A stretch of DNA of 64,000 nt from Clostridium sp. BJN0013 (GTDB lineage: Bacteria; Bacillota; Clostridia; Clostridiales; Clostridiaceae). The stretch covers positions 1,364,001 through 1,428,000 of the forward strand of contig NZ_CP162495.1 of assembly GCF_040939125.1 (NCBI RefSeq), given 5' to 3'. This document shows, piece by piece, positions 43,825 to 53,273 of the stretch. The translations under genes and the position numbers were made by a program. Numbering within the stretch: position 1 is the stretch's first letter; every line of letters begins with the position of its first letter. The notes under the pieces are model-generated. The model was not told where the DNA came from, made no database searches, and worked only from the letters and a program-made list of their open reading frames with translations.

Positions 43825-44400
43825 ATGATAGATATAACTAAAGAATTACAACAGTATAATTTAGAAGATATTGACGTTTGCTTTGAAAGTGACATTTCAG
43901 AACTTTTAAGTGCTTTTAATAAAACCTTTGAAAAAATTGGCAAGCAACAGTATAAATCTACAGCGGATATTGAGGAAATTTTAGAAATTATAGATGAAAT
44001 TAAAGAAGATAATGAATCACTGAAATCTCTTAGAAATAATGTAAAATCAACAGATGAAGAAAATAAAACTCTTATAAAAACACTTATAGAAGTTGCTGAT
44101 TTATTTGAAGATATATATGTATACAGTAGAAAATCATCAAATGAAGCTTTAAGAGAACAGATGAATCTTCAGTGGAACAATCTGGAGCAGATTCTGTTAA
44201 CTTGTGGATTAAAACGTTTTGGAAAGAAGGAAGATGTGTTTAATAGTCGGTTGCATATACCAAAAGAAACTAGGGAAAATAGGGATATAAACCAAATACA
44301 AATATTAGAGATCATAAAAAGTGGGTATATATATAAAGGAGAGATGATTAGAAAAGCTGAAGTTGTTGTAAATGGCATTGAGACATCTGTTAATAATTAG
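43825..44400 (+). CDS. grpE: GrpE-type nucleotide exchange factor
   Basis: This 191-residue protein is a divergent GrpE. It has a charged central coiled coil (about residues 45-90, EEILEIIDEIKEDNESLKSL) and the C-terminal beta domain ending ILEIIKSGYIYKGEMIRKAE with VVV, which matches the GrpE signature. GrpE opens the DnaK nucleotide pocket to release ADP. AAAGGAAAGGG before the ATG is the ribosome site. The DnaK-like gene follows, so this is a dedicated second exchange factor and not the housekeeping hrcA-grpE-dnaK-dnaJ operon. No CIRCE operator is seen upstream. Confidence 0.82.
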   Translation: MIDITKELQQYNLEDIDVCFESDISELLSAFNKTFEKIGKQQYKSTADIEEILEIIDEIKEDNESLKSLRNNVKSTDEENKTLIKTLIEVADLFEDIYVYSRKSSNEALREQMNLQWNNLEQILLTCGLKRFGKKEDVFNSRLHIPKETRENRDINQIQILEIIKSGYIYKGEMIRKAEVVVNGIETSVNN

Positions 44401-44463
44401 ATTTGTACATTATAATTCATATTTGTATAGTTTAAAGATAAAATAAAGAAGGTGAGAAATAAG

Positions 44464-46170
44464 ATGAGCAAAATTATAGGCATTGATCTTGGAACATCTA
44501 CTTCAGAAGTGGCAGTACTTGAAAATGGAAAACCATTTGTTATAAAGAATAAAGAAGGTAAATTGATTACACCATCAGTTGTGGGAATTTCAGATAGTGG
44601 AGCAATTATTGTAGGTGAATATGCAAAAGAACAATTATTAGTAAAGCCTGATGAGACTGTAATGGAAGTAAAACGTCTTATGGGAACTGACAAGAAAGTG
44701 AGCATGGGTGATAATGAATATACCCCTCAACAGATATCCGCGCATATACTAGAATATTTAAAGTCATGTGCTGAAGATTACATAGGAGAACAAATAGAAA
44801 GAGCTGTAATTACTGTTCCAGCATATTTTACTGACGAACAAAGAAGGGCAACAGTAGAAGCAGGAGGGATAGCTGGCTTTAAAGTGGAAAGAATTATAAA
44901 TGAGCCTACAGCAGCAGCTTTGGCATATGGAATTGAACATATGGAAGATGAGAAACATATATTGGTTTATGACCTTGGAGGAGGGACCTTAGATGTTACC
45001 CTCCTTGAAATGTTTGAAGGTGTTCTTGAAGTTAAGGCAAGCAGCGGAAATAATAAGCTAGGTGGAAAAGATTTTGATGAAAAACTTATGGATATGCTAA
45101 TTAAAGATTTTGAAAAAGAAGAAGGTGTAGACCTTAAAAAAGATTTAAGAGCTGTAGCAAGAATAAAAGAAGCGGCGGAAAATTGTAAAATTGTATTAAG
45201 TACAAAAAATGAATATGATATAAACTTGCCATTTATAGCTGAAAAAAATGGTGAACCAATTGGGTTAGTGAGAAAAGTTACCAAAGGCCAATTTGAAGAA
45301 CTTATATGGGAGCTTGTGAAATCAACAGAAGAACCAATAAATGTAGTATTAAAAGATGCCGAGCTTTTAAAAACAGATATAGATATAGTGCTTTTAGTTG
45401 GAGGGTCAACTAGAATTCCCCTTGTAAAGGAATTTTTGCAGGAAACCCTTGATAAAGAACCAAAGACATTAGTTGATCCTGACATGGCAGTAGTAATGGG
45501 GGCGGCCATTCAAGCCGGAATAATAAATAATGAATTGTCACAAGATAAGGATATCTTAATTACTGATGTATGTCCTTATACTTTAGGGATTGAAACACTG
45601 GGCTTTCTAGGGGGAATTCCGGTTGCAGATGTTTATGATATTATAATACCAAGAAATCTAACCATTCCTGTGATTAAAGAAAAAATATACGGTACTGTTG
45701 TAGAAAATCAGGAAAAAGTTGAAATTAAGATTTATCAAGGTGACCGTAAAAAGGCATCTATGAATAATTTTCTTGGCAATTTTACCCTTAGTGGTATTCC
45801 TGCCAATAGAGCTTTTGAAGAAAAAATAAAAGTAAAGTTCATGTATGATATAAATGGAATACTTCAAGTGGGAGCACAGATAGTAAGCACAGGTAAGCAA
45901 GCCAGTATATCAATTGAAACAACAGGTGTAAAGTTAGAAGAAGAAATGGATTTAAATCTATGGAAAAAATCTACTAAGGCTAGAAAATTTAAGGGAATTA
46001 TAAAACGTGCAGAAAATATGCTTGATGAATATTTTGAAAGCGAAGAATATGATGAACTTGATGAAATAGTAAGAGAACTAAAAAAAGCTATAATAAAAGA
46101 AGATGATGATGAAAAAATACAGGAACTAGAGGAAAAACTTTCAGATATTCTTTTTGATATGGAGGAATAA
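44464..46170 (+). CDS. Divergent Hsp70 (DnaK paralogue)
   Basis: This 568-residue Hsp70 starts IIGIDLGTSTSEVAVLENGK; housekeeping DnaK has GIDLGTTNS. The ATPase domain is complete: NEPTAAALAYG, YDLGGGTLDVTLLEMFEG and LLVGGSTRIPLV. The substrate-binding domain begins DVCPYTLGIETLG and then has an insert (FLGGIPVADVYD) not found in standard DnaK. The C-terminal lid is short and acidic, and there is no EEVD-like or glycine-rich tail. AAGGTGAG and ATG 44464 define the start. It is flanked by grpE and two TPR genes, so it is likely to serve a specialised client. Confidence 0.9.
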   Translation: MSKIIGIDLGTSTSEVAVLENGKPFVIKNKEGKLITPSVVGISDSGAIIVGEYAKEQLLVKPDETVMEVKRLMGTDKKVSMGDNEYTPQQISAHILEYLKSCAEDYIGEQIERAVITVPAYFTDEQRRATVEAGGIAGFKVERIINEPTAAALAYGIEHMEDEKHILVYDLGGGTLDVTLLEMFEGVLEVKASSGNNKLGGKDFDEKLMDMLIKDFEKEEGVDLKKDLRAVARIKEAAENCKIVLSTKNEYDINLPFIAEKNGEPIGLVRKVTKGQFEELIWELVKSTEEPINVVLKDAELLKTDIDIVLLVGGSTRIPLVKEFLQETLDKEPKTLVDPDMAVVMGAAIQAGIINNELSQDKDILITDVCPYTLGIETLGFLGGIPVADVYDIIIPRNLTIPVIKEKIYGTVVENQEKVEIKIYQGDRKKASMNNFLGNFTLSGIPANRAFEEKIKVKFMYDINGILQVGAQIVSTGKQASISIETTGVKLEEEMDLNLWKKSTKARKFKGIIKRAENMLDEYFESEEYDELDEIVRELKKAIIKEDDDEKIQELEEKLSDILFDMEE

Positions 46171-46173
46171 CAA

Positions 46174-46749
46174 ATGACATTAGAAGATATGTGGAAGGTT
46201 TATTATAATAAAGGGTTGATTTTATTTAGAAAAAATGATCTCACAGGTGCATTGGAAGCGCTCAGGAAGTCTGTAGAGTTCAGTATGGATAACTGGAAGT
46301 GTTATAATCTTATGGGATTATGTCTTTATAAGATTGGGAAGTTTACAAAATGCAAAAATGTATGGAAAAGAAGTGTTGAAATATATAGTCAGAAGGATAA
46401 TCCAGCAGTAAATTATTTGAATTCTATGGAAGAAGTATCTTTTAAAAATATATGTGAGAAATATAACAAAGCATATAACCTTTCTTTAAACAAAGATTAT
46501 AAAGAAGCCCTAAACACGCTTTCACGTGCTGACGTAGAAAAATATCCCATAGTTGTTATTAAAAATTTTTGCGGGTTATGCAGCTATGCTGTAGGAAATA
46601 AAAATAAGGCAATTCAGGAGTGGAAGGAAGTATTAAAAATTGATACTTCCAACAAACAGGCTCTGTTGTATTTATCAGAAGTTTGTGAAGTAAAAAAAGA
46701 ATCAAAAGGATTATTAGCACGGTTAAAGGAACTTTTAATAACTAATTGA
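46174..46749 (+). CDS. TPR-repeat protein of the chaperone cluster
   Basis: This 191-residue all-helical protein has tetratricopeptide-like repeats: YYNKGLILFRKNDLTGALEA then CYNLMGLCLYKIGKFTKCKN in the first half, and YNKAYNLSLNKDYKEALNTL then NKNKAIQEWKEVLKID in the second. TPR domains bind partner proteins, often chaperones. GGAGG overlaps the end of the DnaK-like gene, whose stop is 3 bases upstream, so the genes are translationally linked. The J-like gene follows 13 bases later. Its specific partner is unknown; the DnaK paralogue is the obvious candidate. Confidence 0.8.
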   Translation: MTLEDMWKVYYNKGLILFRKNDLTGALEALRKSVEFSMDNWKCYNLMGLCLYKIGKFTKCKNVWKRSVEIYSQKDNPAVNYLNSMEEVSFKNICEKYNKAYNLSLNKDYKEALNTLSRADVEKYPIVVIKNFCGLCSYAVGNKNKAIQEWKEVLKIDTSNKQALLYLSEVCEVKKESKGLLARLKELLITN

Positions 46750-46762
46750 GGAGATAAATTAA

Positions 46763-48133
46763 ATGAATACCTATTATGATATTTTAGAAATAGACCAAGA
46801 CGCTAGTTCTGCACAAATAAAAAAATCTTATTTTAAAATGGTTAGAAAATACCCACCAGAAAGATTTTCAGAAAAATTTATGGAAATTCGAAAGGCCTAT
46901 GAAATATTAAGTAATGAAAAAACTAGGGAAGAATATGATAGTTTTATTAATATACCTGGTACTGCTAGGGAAAAATTTAATGATGCAAATGAATTCTTTA
47001 AAGAAGGTAAAAATCAAAAGGCTATAAATCTCTTGGAGGAATTACATAAAGAGTTTCCAGATATATTGGTAATACAAAGTCTTCTTGGGGAGGTATGTAT
47101 TCAAAATAACAATAATGGTAAGGCCATAAAGATTTTTGAAAAACTTGTCAAAGCAGAACCTGATAATGCAAGTTTTGCTGGATATCTGGCTAAGTCATAT
47201 CTGATGAGAGGATGGCATAAAAAAGCAGTTATAAGCTTTAAAAAGGCTATAGAACTAGATGAGGATAATTTTTCTTTATGGATGGGCCTCAGCGAGGCAT
47301 ACATGGAAGGAAACAACATTGAAGAAGCTAAGGAAGTTCTTTATGGACTCATTGAAAGAAAAGAAAATGAAGATTTTATTATAAGTGCCTATCTTGCTAT
47401 TTTTATTATAGATTTAAAAGAAGGTAATTTTGAAAGTATGAAAAAAAATCTTGAAAAATTATCAGATGAAGCAATTAAACAAGAAGACGAAAAAGAACAT
47501 ATAGCATGGATACTGCTTATGGTCTCCAGACAAATGGTTGAAGCACAACTGTTTGATCCTGCTGGGGAGATATTAGAAAAGGCAGAAAAAATTTCACCGG
47601 GTAATGAAGAAATAAGAAAACTTAAACTAAAGGTAGATAGATTCCATAAAGTTGAAGAGGAACTTTTAAGTTTGGAAGAAGATGAGTTTTACGATGAAGG
47701 TTTTGTGAGCTTTATAGTCAGTAGAATATTGCCTGAAGAGTCAATGGGTTTAGAACTTTATATTCGGGGGATGGAACATGAATTTTTAATGCATATAAAT
47801 AAATATAGAAAATATGTTATAGCACTTTCAAAAAAATATTTTAATTTATATGGGGAGTTAAAAGATTTCTTTGAAAAGGCGTTTAATAATAGAGAAAGAA
47901 ATAAAATGATTAAAGAACATGAAAAATATTTTAAAAGTCACAAGGGTATGCTTGAAATGGCTCTTGGAGGCATAGGATCTAAAAATTTATTTAATAATTT
48001 AGGAGATGATGAGGATTATGATCCCTGGCAAGGGATTCAAGATACTTATATAAGAGAAGAACCCAAGATAGGAAGAAATGATCCTTGTCCTTGTGGTAGT
48101 GGTAAAAAGTACAAAAAATGCTGTGGAAAGTAA
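46763..48133 (+). CDS. J-domain-like/TPR/SEC-C fusion protein
   Basis: This 456-residue protein has three parts. Residues 1-60 resemble a J domain ([35 protein letters not shown]), but the HPD tripeptide is replaced by PPE in [11 protein letters not shown]. Residues 70-300 are TPR-like ([56 protein letters not shown]). The tail carries a SEC-C zinc motif, [24 protein letters not shown] motifs bind SecB or ribosomes in other proteins. HPD is needed for classical Hsp70 activation, so the mode of cooperation with the adjacent DnaK paralogue is unclear. GAGGAG precedes ATG 46763. Confidence 0.85.
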   Translation: MNTYYDILEIDQDASSAQIKKSYFKMVRKYPPERFSEKFMEIRKAYEILSNEKTREEYDSFINIPGTAREKFNDANEFFKEGKNQKAINLLEELHKEFPDILVIQSLLGEVCIQNNNNGKAIKIFEKLVKAEPDNASFAGYLAKSYLMRGWHKKAVISFKKAIELDEDNFSLWMGLSEAYMEGNNIEEAKEVLYGLIERKENEDFIISAYLAIFIIDLKEGNFESMKKNLEKLSDEAIKQEDEKEHIAWILLMVSRQMVEAQLFDPAGEILEKAEKISPGNEEIRKLKLKVDRFHKVEEELLSLEEDEFYDEGFVSFIVSRILPEESMGLELYIRGMEHEFLMHINKYRKYVIALSKKYFNLYGELKDFFEKAFNNRERNKMIKEHEKYFKSHKGMLEMALGGIGSKNLFNNLGDDEDYDPWQGIQDTYIREEPKIGRNDPCPCGSGKKYKKCCGK

Positions 48134-48150
48134 ATAGAAAAATTTATCAG

Positions 48151-48193
48151 CATGTACGAACTCTATCTGAACCTAAAAATAACTTGATTTTAA
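48151..48193 (+). repeat. Dispersed structured element, copy D (right end only)
   Basis: A 43-base stretch matches 3556-3598 of copy A at about six of every seven bases, including CTGAACCTAA and ACTTGATTTTAA. It lies just after the SEC-C gene. Confidence 0.5.
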
Positions 48194-48205
48194 GGATAGG
48201 TTGTA

Positions 48206-48420
48206 AGTATAACCAGCATGTTAATTAATATATGCATGCTGGCTTAGTTATTGTTCATTATTTACAACTATCATTGTAATTTGATAATCCTAGTACTAGG
48301 ATTATTTACATCACAGCCTTCCCACTCTTTGTTTGGCATCCAAAAGTCTATTATCATTTTGCCTGTCCTGGATAGTATTTTTCGAAAATTTATCTGTATA
48401 ACAATGATTCTTTTGTGATT
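48206..48420 (-). pseudogene. C-terminal fragment of a second asnB with its terminator hairpin
   Basis: The minus strand encodes MIIDFWMPNKEWEGCDVN followed by NPSTRI, matching the end of asnB at 30046-30150, with a frameshift before it. The matching region also covers the upstream LLYR-type codons to about 48420 and, beyond the stop, the AACCAGCATGTT/GCATGCTGG hairpin. Only about 55 codons remain. There is no start or catalytic domain. Confidence 0.75.
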
Positions 48421-48626
48421 CCTTATTAGAGAATACTTTTTAAAAACTAGCACTTTAGATTTTATTGACATTAATCATTTAATTGTATATAATAAACATA
48501 TGAATAAACACTCATATGTTTATACGTTCATAGAGAAATACAATAAGCTATGGGAAATAAAAATGATTTTGACTAGGGATTAATTCATATATTACAAAAA
48601 ATTGAACTATTATGGGGGAGGGGAAA

Positions 48627-50840
48627 ATGGATAAAACAGTTAAAAATCCTAGTAGAAGTAATATAAAATTAGCAACTAAAGATATTAGTAAAATTAGTAC
48701 TAATATTAGAACGAAAGAATCTAATTCCAATGTGAAAAAAGAGTTCATATTAGAAGGATTGGATTGTGCTAACTGTGCTGCAAAAATAGAAAAAGAATCT
48801 AATAATATAAAGGGTGTAAAATCTGCTGTTGTGGATTTTGTGAACACAAAGCTTATTTTGGAGATAGAGAATCCATCTAAGCAAAGTGACATTATTCTCA
48901 AAGTTAAAGAAATTGTTAAAAGAATAGAACCAGACGTTAATGTTATTGAGATCGAAAGTAAAATTTATGAACGTAAAGAAGAGCACGGAGAAAACAGCAA
49001 GGAGAAAATGGTTATATTGGTTGTTGGTGCAGCAATTTTTGGAATAGCAACTGCTTTTAAATTTTCAAATGTCATAGAACTGATAATGTATTTAATAACC
49101 TATGTGCTTGTGGGGGGAGAAGTAGTTTTAAGAGCATTGAAAAATATAAGCAGGGGTCAAATATTTGATGAGAACTTTTTAATGAGTACAGCAACTATTG
49201 GAGCTTTTGCTATCGGCCAATATCCAGAGGGCGTAGCAGTTATGCTTTTTTACCAGTTAGGAGAGCTGCTTCAGGGAATAGCTGTTAACCGTTCGAGAAA
49301 GTCCATTACGGATCTTATGGATATAAGACCTGACTTTGCTAATTTAAAGATAGGTGATGATATTAAAAAAGTATCACCAGAAGAGGTCAGTGTAGGTAAT
49401 ATCATATTGGTGAAACCAGGAGAAAAAGTACCACTAGACGGTGAAGTAATTGAAGGAAATTCAATGGTAGATACTTCTGCTTTAACTGGCGAGTCTGTTC
49501 CAAGAACAGTGAGGGCGGGAGATAGTATACTGGGAGGAGTTATTAACAAAAATGGATTGCTTTCTATTAAAGTAGAAAAGGAATTTGGAGATTCTACTAT
49601 TGCAAAGATACTTGACTTAGTTCAAAATGCAAGTAGTAAAAAAGCGCCAACTGAAAATTTTATTACAAAGTTTGCCAGATATTATACCCCTATTGTTGTT
49701 TTTTCAGCTGTAGCCTTAGCTGTACTACCTCCATTATTTATTGAAAGTGCTACTTTCTCACAGTGGATATATAGAGCATTAGCATTCTTGGTAGTATCTT
49801 GTCCTTGTGCTTTAGTGGTATCTATACCTCTTGGTTTCTTTGGAGGAATAGGTGGGGCTTCAAAGAATGGGATACTTGTCAAAGGTGGGAATTACCTTGA
49901 GGCTTTAAATAGTGTTGAGGGTGTAATATTTGATAAAACGGGGACACTTACAAAAGGTGTATTTAGGGTAACGGAGGTAAAATCACAAAACAATATTTCA
50001 AAAGATGAACTTATAGCTTATGCGGCCTATGCAGAAAGTTATTCTAACCATCCAATAGCAACTTCTATATTAAACGCTTATGGAAAGGAAATAGTTAAGG
50101 ATTCAATAGAAAACTATGAAGAAATATCAGGTCATGGCGTGAAAGTTGTGATTCAAGGTAGAGAAGTGTTAGCGGGTAATTATAAACTGATGAATAAAGA
50201 AAATATAATTTATGAACAGGTTGAAACAGTGGGTACAGCAGTTCATGTTGCTGTGGATAAAGTATATGCAGGATATATAATAATATCTGATGAAGTTAAG
50301 GAAGATTCAGCAAAAGCGGTTAAGGCCTTAAAGGATATAGGTATTAAGAGAATAGTTATGCTCACTGGCGATAATAAAACAGTTGGGACTAAAGTTGCAA
50401 AACGGTTAGGATTAGATGAAGTTTATACTGAACTTCTTCCAGACGAAAAAGTTGAAAAGATAGAATTATTTGATAAAGAAAAATCACCAAAAGGCAAATT
50501 AATATTTGTAGGGGATGGTATAAATGATGCTCCTGTCTTAGCCAGAGCGGATATAGGTATAGCAATGGGAGGAATAGGATCTGATGCTGCAATTGAAGCT
50601 GCTGACGTAGTTATAATGACCGATGAGCCTTCAAAAATTGCTTCAGCCATAAAAATAGCCAGGAAAACGAGACACATCGTAATGCAAAATATAATCTTTG
50701 CATTAAGTATTAAAATAATCTTATTGGTACTTATAGCATTGGGCTTAGGTACCATGTGGGAAGCTGTATTTGGCGATGTGGGAGTAACTTTACTTGCGGT
50801 GCTGAATTCCATGAGAGCTATGAAGACGGTTAATATTTAA
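48627..50840 (+). CDS. cadA: Heavy-metal P1B-type ATPase (Cd/Zn/Pb exporter, CadA-like)
   Basis: This 737-residue ATPase has an N-terminal metal-binding domain with LDCANCAAKIEKE, the transport-site motif CPC in VSCPCALVVSIPLG, the phosphatase loop TGES, the phosphorylation motif DKTGTLTKG, the SNHPIATS histidine motif and the GDGINDAP hinge. The CPC motif and overall form favour Cd2+, Zn2+ and Pb2+ export. A GGGAGGGG site places the start at ATG 48627; ATG 48612 overlaps that site. The stretch of about 35 residues before the metal-binding domain is rich in K, S and N. No ArsR-type regulator lies next to it. It ends at a strong terminator. Confidence 0.92.
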   Translation: MDKTVKNPSRSNIKLATKDISKISTNIRTKESNSNVKKEFILEGLDCANCAAKIEKESNNIKGVKSAVVDFVNTKLILEIENPSKQSDIILKVKEIVKRIEPDVNVIEIESKIYERKEEHGENSKEKMVILVVGAAIFGIATAFKFSNVIELIMYLITYVLVGGEVVLRALKNISRGQIFDENFLMSTATIGAFAIGQYPEGVAVMLFYQLGELLQGIAVNRSRKSITDLMDIRPDFANLKIGDDIKKVSPEEVSVGNIILVKPGEKVPLDGEVIEGNSMVDTSALTGESVPRTVRAGDSILGGVINKNGLLSIKVEKEFGDSTIAKILDLVQNASSKKAPTENFITKFARYYTPIVVFSAVALAVLPPLFIESATFSQWIYRALAFLVVSCPCALVVSIPLGFFGGIGGASKNGILVKGGNYLEALNSVEGVIFDKTGTLTKGVFRVTEVKSQNNISKDELIAYAAYAESYSNHPIATSILNAYGKEIVKDSIENYEEISGHGVKVVIQGREVLAGNYKLMNKENIIYEQVETVGTAVHVAVDKVYAGYIIISDEVKEDSAKAVKALKDIGIKRIVMLTGDNKTVGTKVAKRLGLDEVYTELLPDEKVEKIELFDKEKSPKGKLIFVGDGINDAPVLARADIGIAMGGIGSDAAIEAADVVIMTDEPSKIASAIKIARKTRHIVMQNIIFALSIKIILLVLIALGLGTMWEAVFGDVGVTLLAVLNSMRAMKTVNI

Positions 50841-50854
50841 TATAGTTATATTTT

Positions 50855-50887
50855 GTGCAGTCATTAACATTGTGACTGCACTTTTTT
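50855..50887 (+). terminator. Intrinsic terminator after the metal ATPase gene
   Basis: GTGCAGTCA (50855-50863) pairs with TGACTGCAC (50873-50881), followed by six T. Confidence 0.85.
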
Positions 50888-51056
50888 AGTATGGAAAATC
50901 ACAAATAATTTTAAAAAATCATGTAAAAATTTTATGTATTATCTTTCTTTAGATAAATAGTTTGGACCTAATTGATAATTTTTAAATCATTTGGGAATTT
51001 ATAAACGTTATATAATATAGAGGATGTTTTTTGAGGGATATTTAGGAGGATAAAAC

Positions 51057-51581
51057 TTGATTCGGGAATATAATATATTACCAAAAATTGAAAATGACAA
51101 TACAACTTGTTTGGAAGATTTGATTAATCTTTATTATCCAGATGTATTTCGATACTGCCTTTGGCATACACCAAATCGTCAAGTGGCAGAAGATGCTACT
51201 CAGGAAACATTTTTAAAGACCATTCGCTATTTTAAAAAATATATTCATTGTGGAAAATTTAAATCTTATATCTATAAGGTGGCGTCAAATGTATGTATTG
51301 ATATTTGGCGCAAAAAGGGAATGGAATCTCTGCCTGAAAATCTGGCATATATGGAAAATGGATTTGCACAAACTGAATCTGATTTGGACTTGAAGTGTCT
51401 GGTGGAAAATTTGCCTGAAAAATATAGAGAAATTGTATTATTAAGATTTGCACAGGATTTATCCATGAGAGAAATTGCAGAAATAGAAAATATACCACTT
51501 AGGACTGTACAATCGCGTTTACGGGCGGCACTGAAACAAATTAAGAAAAATGTTAGGAAAGGAGAATGGGCACGTGAATAA
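51057..51581 (+). CDS. ECF-subfamily RNA polymerase sigma factor heading an ABC operon
   Basis: This 174-residue sigma factor has region 2 (YYPDVFRYCLWHTPNRQVAE, DATQETFLKTIRYFKKYI) and region 4 (LPEKYREIVLLRFAQDLSMR, EIENIPLRTVQSRLRAALKQ). GGAGGA and TTG 51057 define the start. The next gene starts inside its 3' end. No zinc-finger anti-sigma gene is present; the following membrane protein occupies that place. The four-gene arrangement (sigma, membrane protein, ATPase, permease) resembles sigma-controlled antimicrobial-peptide resistance loci. Confidence 0.88.
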   Translation: MIREYNILPKIENDNTTCLEDLINLYYPDVFRYCLWHTPNRQVAEDATQETFLKTIRYFKKYIHCGKFKSYIYKVASNVCIDIWRKKGMESLPENLAYMENGFAQTESDLDLKCLVENLPEKYREIVLLRFAQDLSMREIAEIENIPLRTVQSRLRAALKQIKKNVRKGEWARE

Positions 51582-52353
51582 AAAGCTATGTTCGGATTTA
51601 AAAAAGGTTCTTAATACATACCCAATATATTCACAGAATCATGTTAATGAGACTATCAACGTAGTGTGTAAAGAATATGAAAATTATAAAGGAAGACAGA
51701 GAATTGGTTATATTCAATTTTTATTTCGTCAAATTTTATTTATGGGTAGAAAAGTATGGATGTATCAGGGAGTAATATTGATTTTCATGTTTTTGCTGCT
51801 AAATATAATTTTTGATGGAGATTTTCAATATATTGTGAATCGTCATATTCCGGATCTGCTTTGTTTTTATGCAGTTTTTATTACTATAACTGGTTTACCA
51901 TTTCTCCATAGATCAAGACAATACAGGATGTATGAAGTGGAATTAGCTGCATGTATGTCAATATCTAAATTAGTATCAAGCAGACTAATTATTGTTGCCA
52001 TTGGGGACAGTGTTTTTTTGATTACTATTGCCCTTATTATGTTGAATAAAGTGAATATTTCCACTATTTTTATAATATTTTATTTACTATTGCCATTCTT
52101 AGTATGCTGTTGTGGTTGTATTTTTATTCTCGGCTGTAATTATAAGCAATATGGTGTATTTATTTGTGAAATTTTCTGTTTGCTTGTATTACCTCTACAG
52201 GCCTTATTCCATACATTAGTACCACAGGCCTACTATCGAACATCCTTAATCGGATGGATTGTACTTAGTATTTTTTTTGCAGTAATTCTTGCCTTTCAAG
52301 TATATCAATTAATAATAAAATCAAACAAGATATATGATTATTCTGTCGTTTAA
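51574..52353 (+). CDS. Membrane protein, possible anti-sigma factor or permease-associated protein
   Basis: This 259-residue protein has an N-terminal cytoplasmic part of about 55 residues and then six predicted membrane helices grouped in pairs. AAAGGAG at 51557 points to GTG 51574; an upstream in-frame ATG at 51550 overlaps that site. The start lies within the last codons of the sigma gene, indicating translational coupling. Anti-sigma factors are commonly coupled in this way, but no zinc motif is seen, so the role is inferred from position only. I do not recognise the family. Confidence 0.65.
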   Translation: MNKKLCSDLKKVLNTYPIYSQNHVNETINVVCKEYENYKGRQRIGYIQFLFRQILFMGRKVWMYQGVILIFMFLLLNIIFDGDFQYIVNRHIPDLLCFYAVFITITGLPFLHRSRQYRMYEVELAACMSISKLVSSRLIIVAIGDSVFLITIALIMLNKVNISTIFIIFYLLLPFLVCCCGCIFILGCNYKQYGVFICEIFCLLVLPLQALFHTLVPQAYYRTSLIGWIVLSIFFAVILAFQVYQLIIKSNKIYDYSVV

Positions 52354-52384
52354 TAAATTTAATTTCTAGATTGGAGTGATAACC

Positions 52385-53272
52385 ATGGAACTTGAAATTT
52401 GTAATTTGACCAAGCAATATAAAGATAAAATTGCTGTTAACAATGTAAGTCTGAATATATCCCCTGGCGTATGGGGACTTCTTGGTGCAAATGGTGCTGG
52501 AAAGACTACTTTAATAAGAATGATTGCTGGTATTATGGTACCAACCTCAGGAAGGATACTATATGATGGAATTGAAATTGGTGTACTCAAGGGAGCCTAT
52601 CGTGATATTTTAGGTTATCTACCCCAGGATTTTGGTTTCTATCCTGAATTTACAGTGATGGATTATCTGAAATATATTGCAGCTTTAAAAGGCCTTACTA
52701 AAGATGATACAAAAGCAAAAATAGATGAATTGCTTCAAATACTTACTCTTACTGAAGTCAGAAAAAAGAAAATTTCTAAACTTTCTGGAGGAATGAAGAG
52801 ACGGGTAGGTATCGCACAAGCCCTTTTGAATGATCCGGAAGTTTTAATATTAGATGAACCAACCAGTGGTCTTGATCCAGGAGAACGTGTGAAATTTCGC
52901 AAACTTATTTCTGAGTTTGCCCAGAATAGAATTGTGTTGATTTCTACCCATATTGTTTCCGATGTGGAATATATTGCTACCTGCAATGCCATTATGAAAG
53001 ATGGAGAAATCATTTCTACGGGGACTACTGAAGAACTTGTAAAAACTGTCGAAGGCAAGGTATGGGAGAGCATAATATCACCCAGACAACTTACCCATTA
53101 TGAAAAAATTGCCCGCATTGTGAATGTACTAAATGAGGAAGATGGAAATCTTTCTATCAGGTATTTGTCAAATACACCAGATGTACCTGATTCAAAACAT
53201 GCTGTTCCACGGCTTGAGGATTTGTATTTATGGCTTTTCCCTCAAGATGGAACAGGAAAGGAGAAAATTTGA
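52385..53272 (+). CDS. ABC transporter ATP-binding protein
   Basis: This 295-residue ATPase has Walker A GANGAGKTT near residue 36, the Q-loop in LPQDFGFYPEF, signature LSGGMKRRVG, Walker B VLILDEPTSGLDP and the H-loop ISTHIVSD. The C-terminal extension of about 80 residues ends ...RLEDLYLWLFPQD. It belongs to the large exporter group used for antimicrobial peptides and similar molecules. The ATG at 52385 follows TTGGAGTG; GTG 52376 is within that site. The permease begins 2 bases after the stop. Confidence 0.88.
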   Translation: MELEICNLTKQYKDKIAVNNVSLNISPGVWGLLGANGAGKTTLIRMIAGIMVPTSGRILYDGIEIGVLKGAYRDILGYLPQDFGFYPEFTVMDYLKYIAALKGLTKDDTKAKIDELLQILTLTEVRKKKISKLSGGMKRRVGIAQALLNDPEVLILDEPTSGLDPGERVKFRKLISEFAQNRIVLISTHIVSDVEYIATCNAIMKDGEIISTGTTEELVKTVEGKVWESIISPRQLTHYEKIARIVNVLNEEDGNLSIRYLSNTPDVPDSKHAVPRLEDLYLWLFPQDGTGKEKI

Positions 53273-53273
53273 T

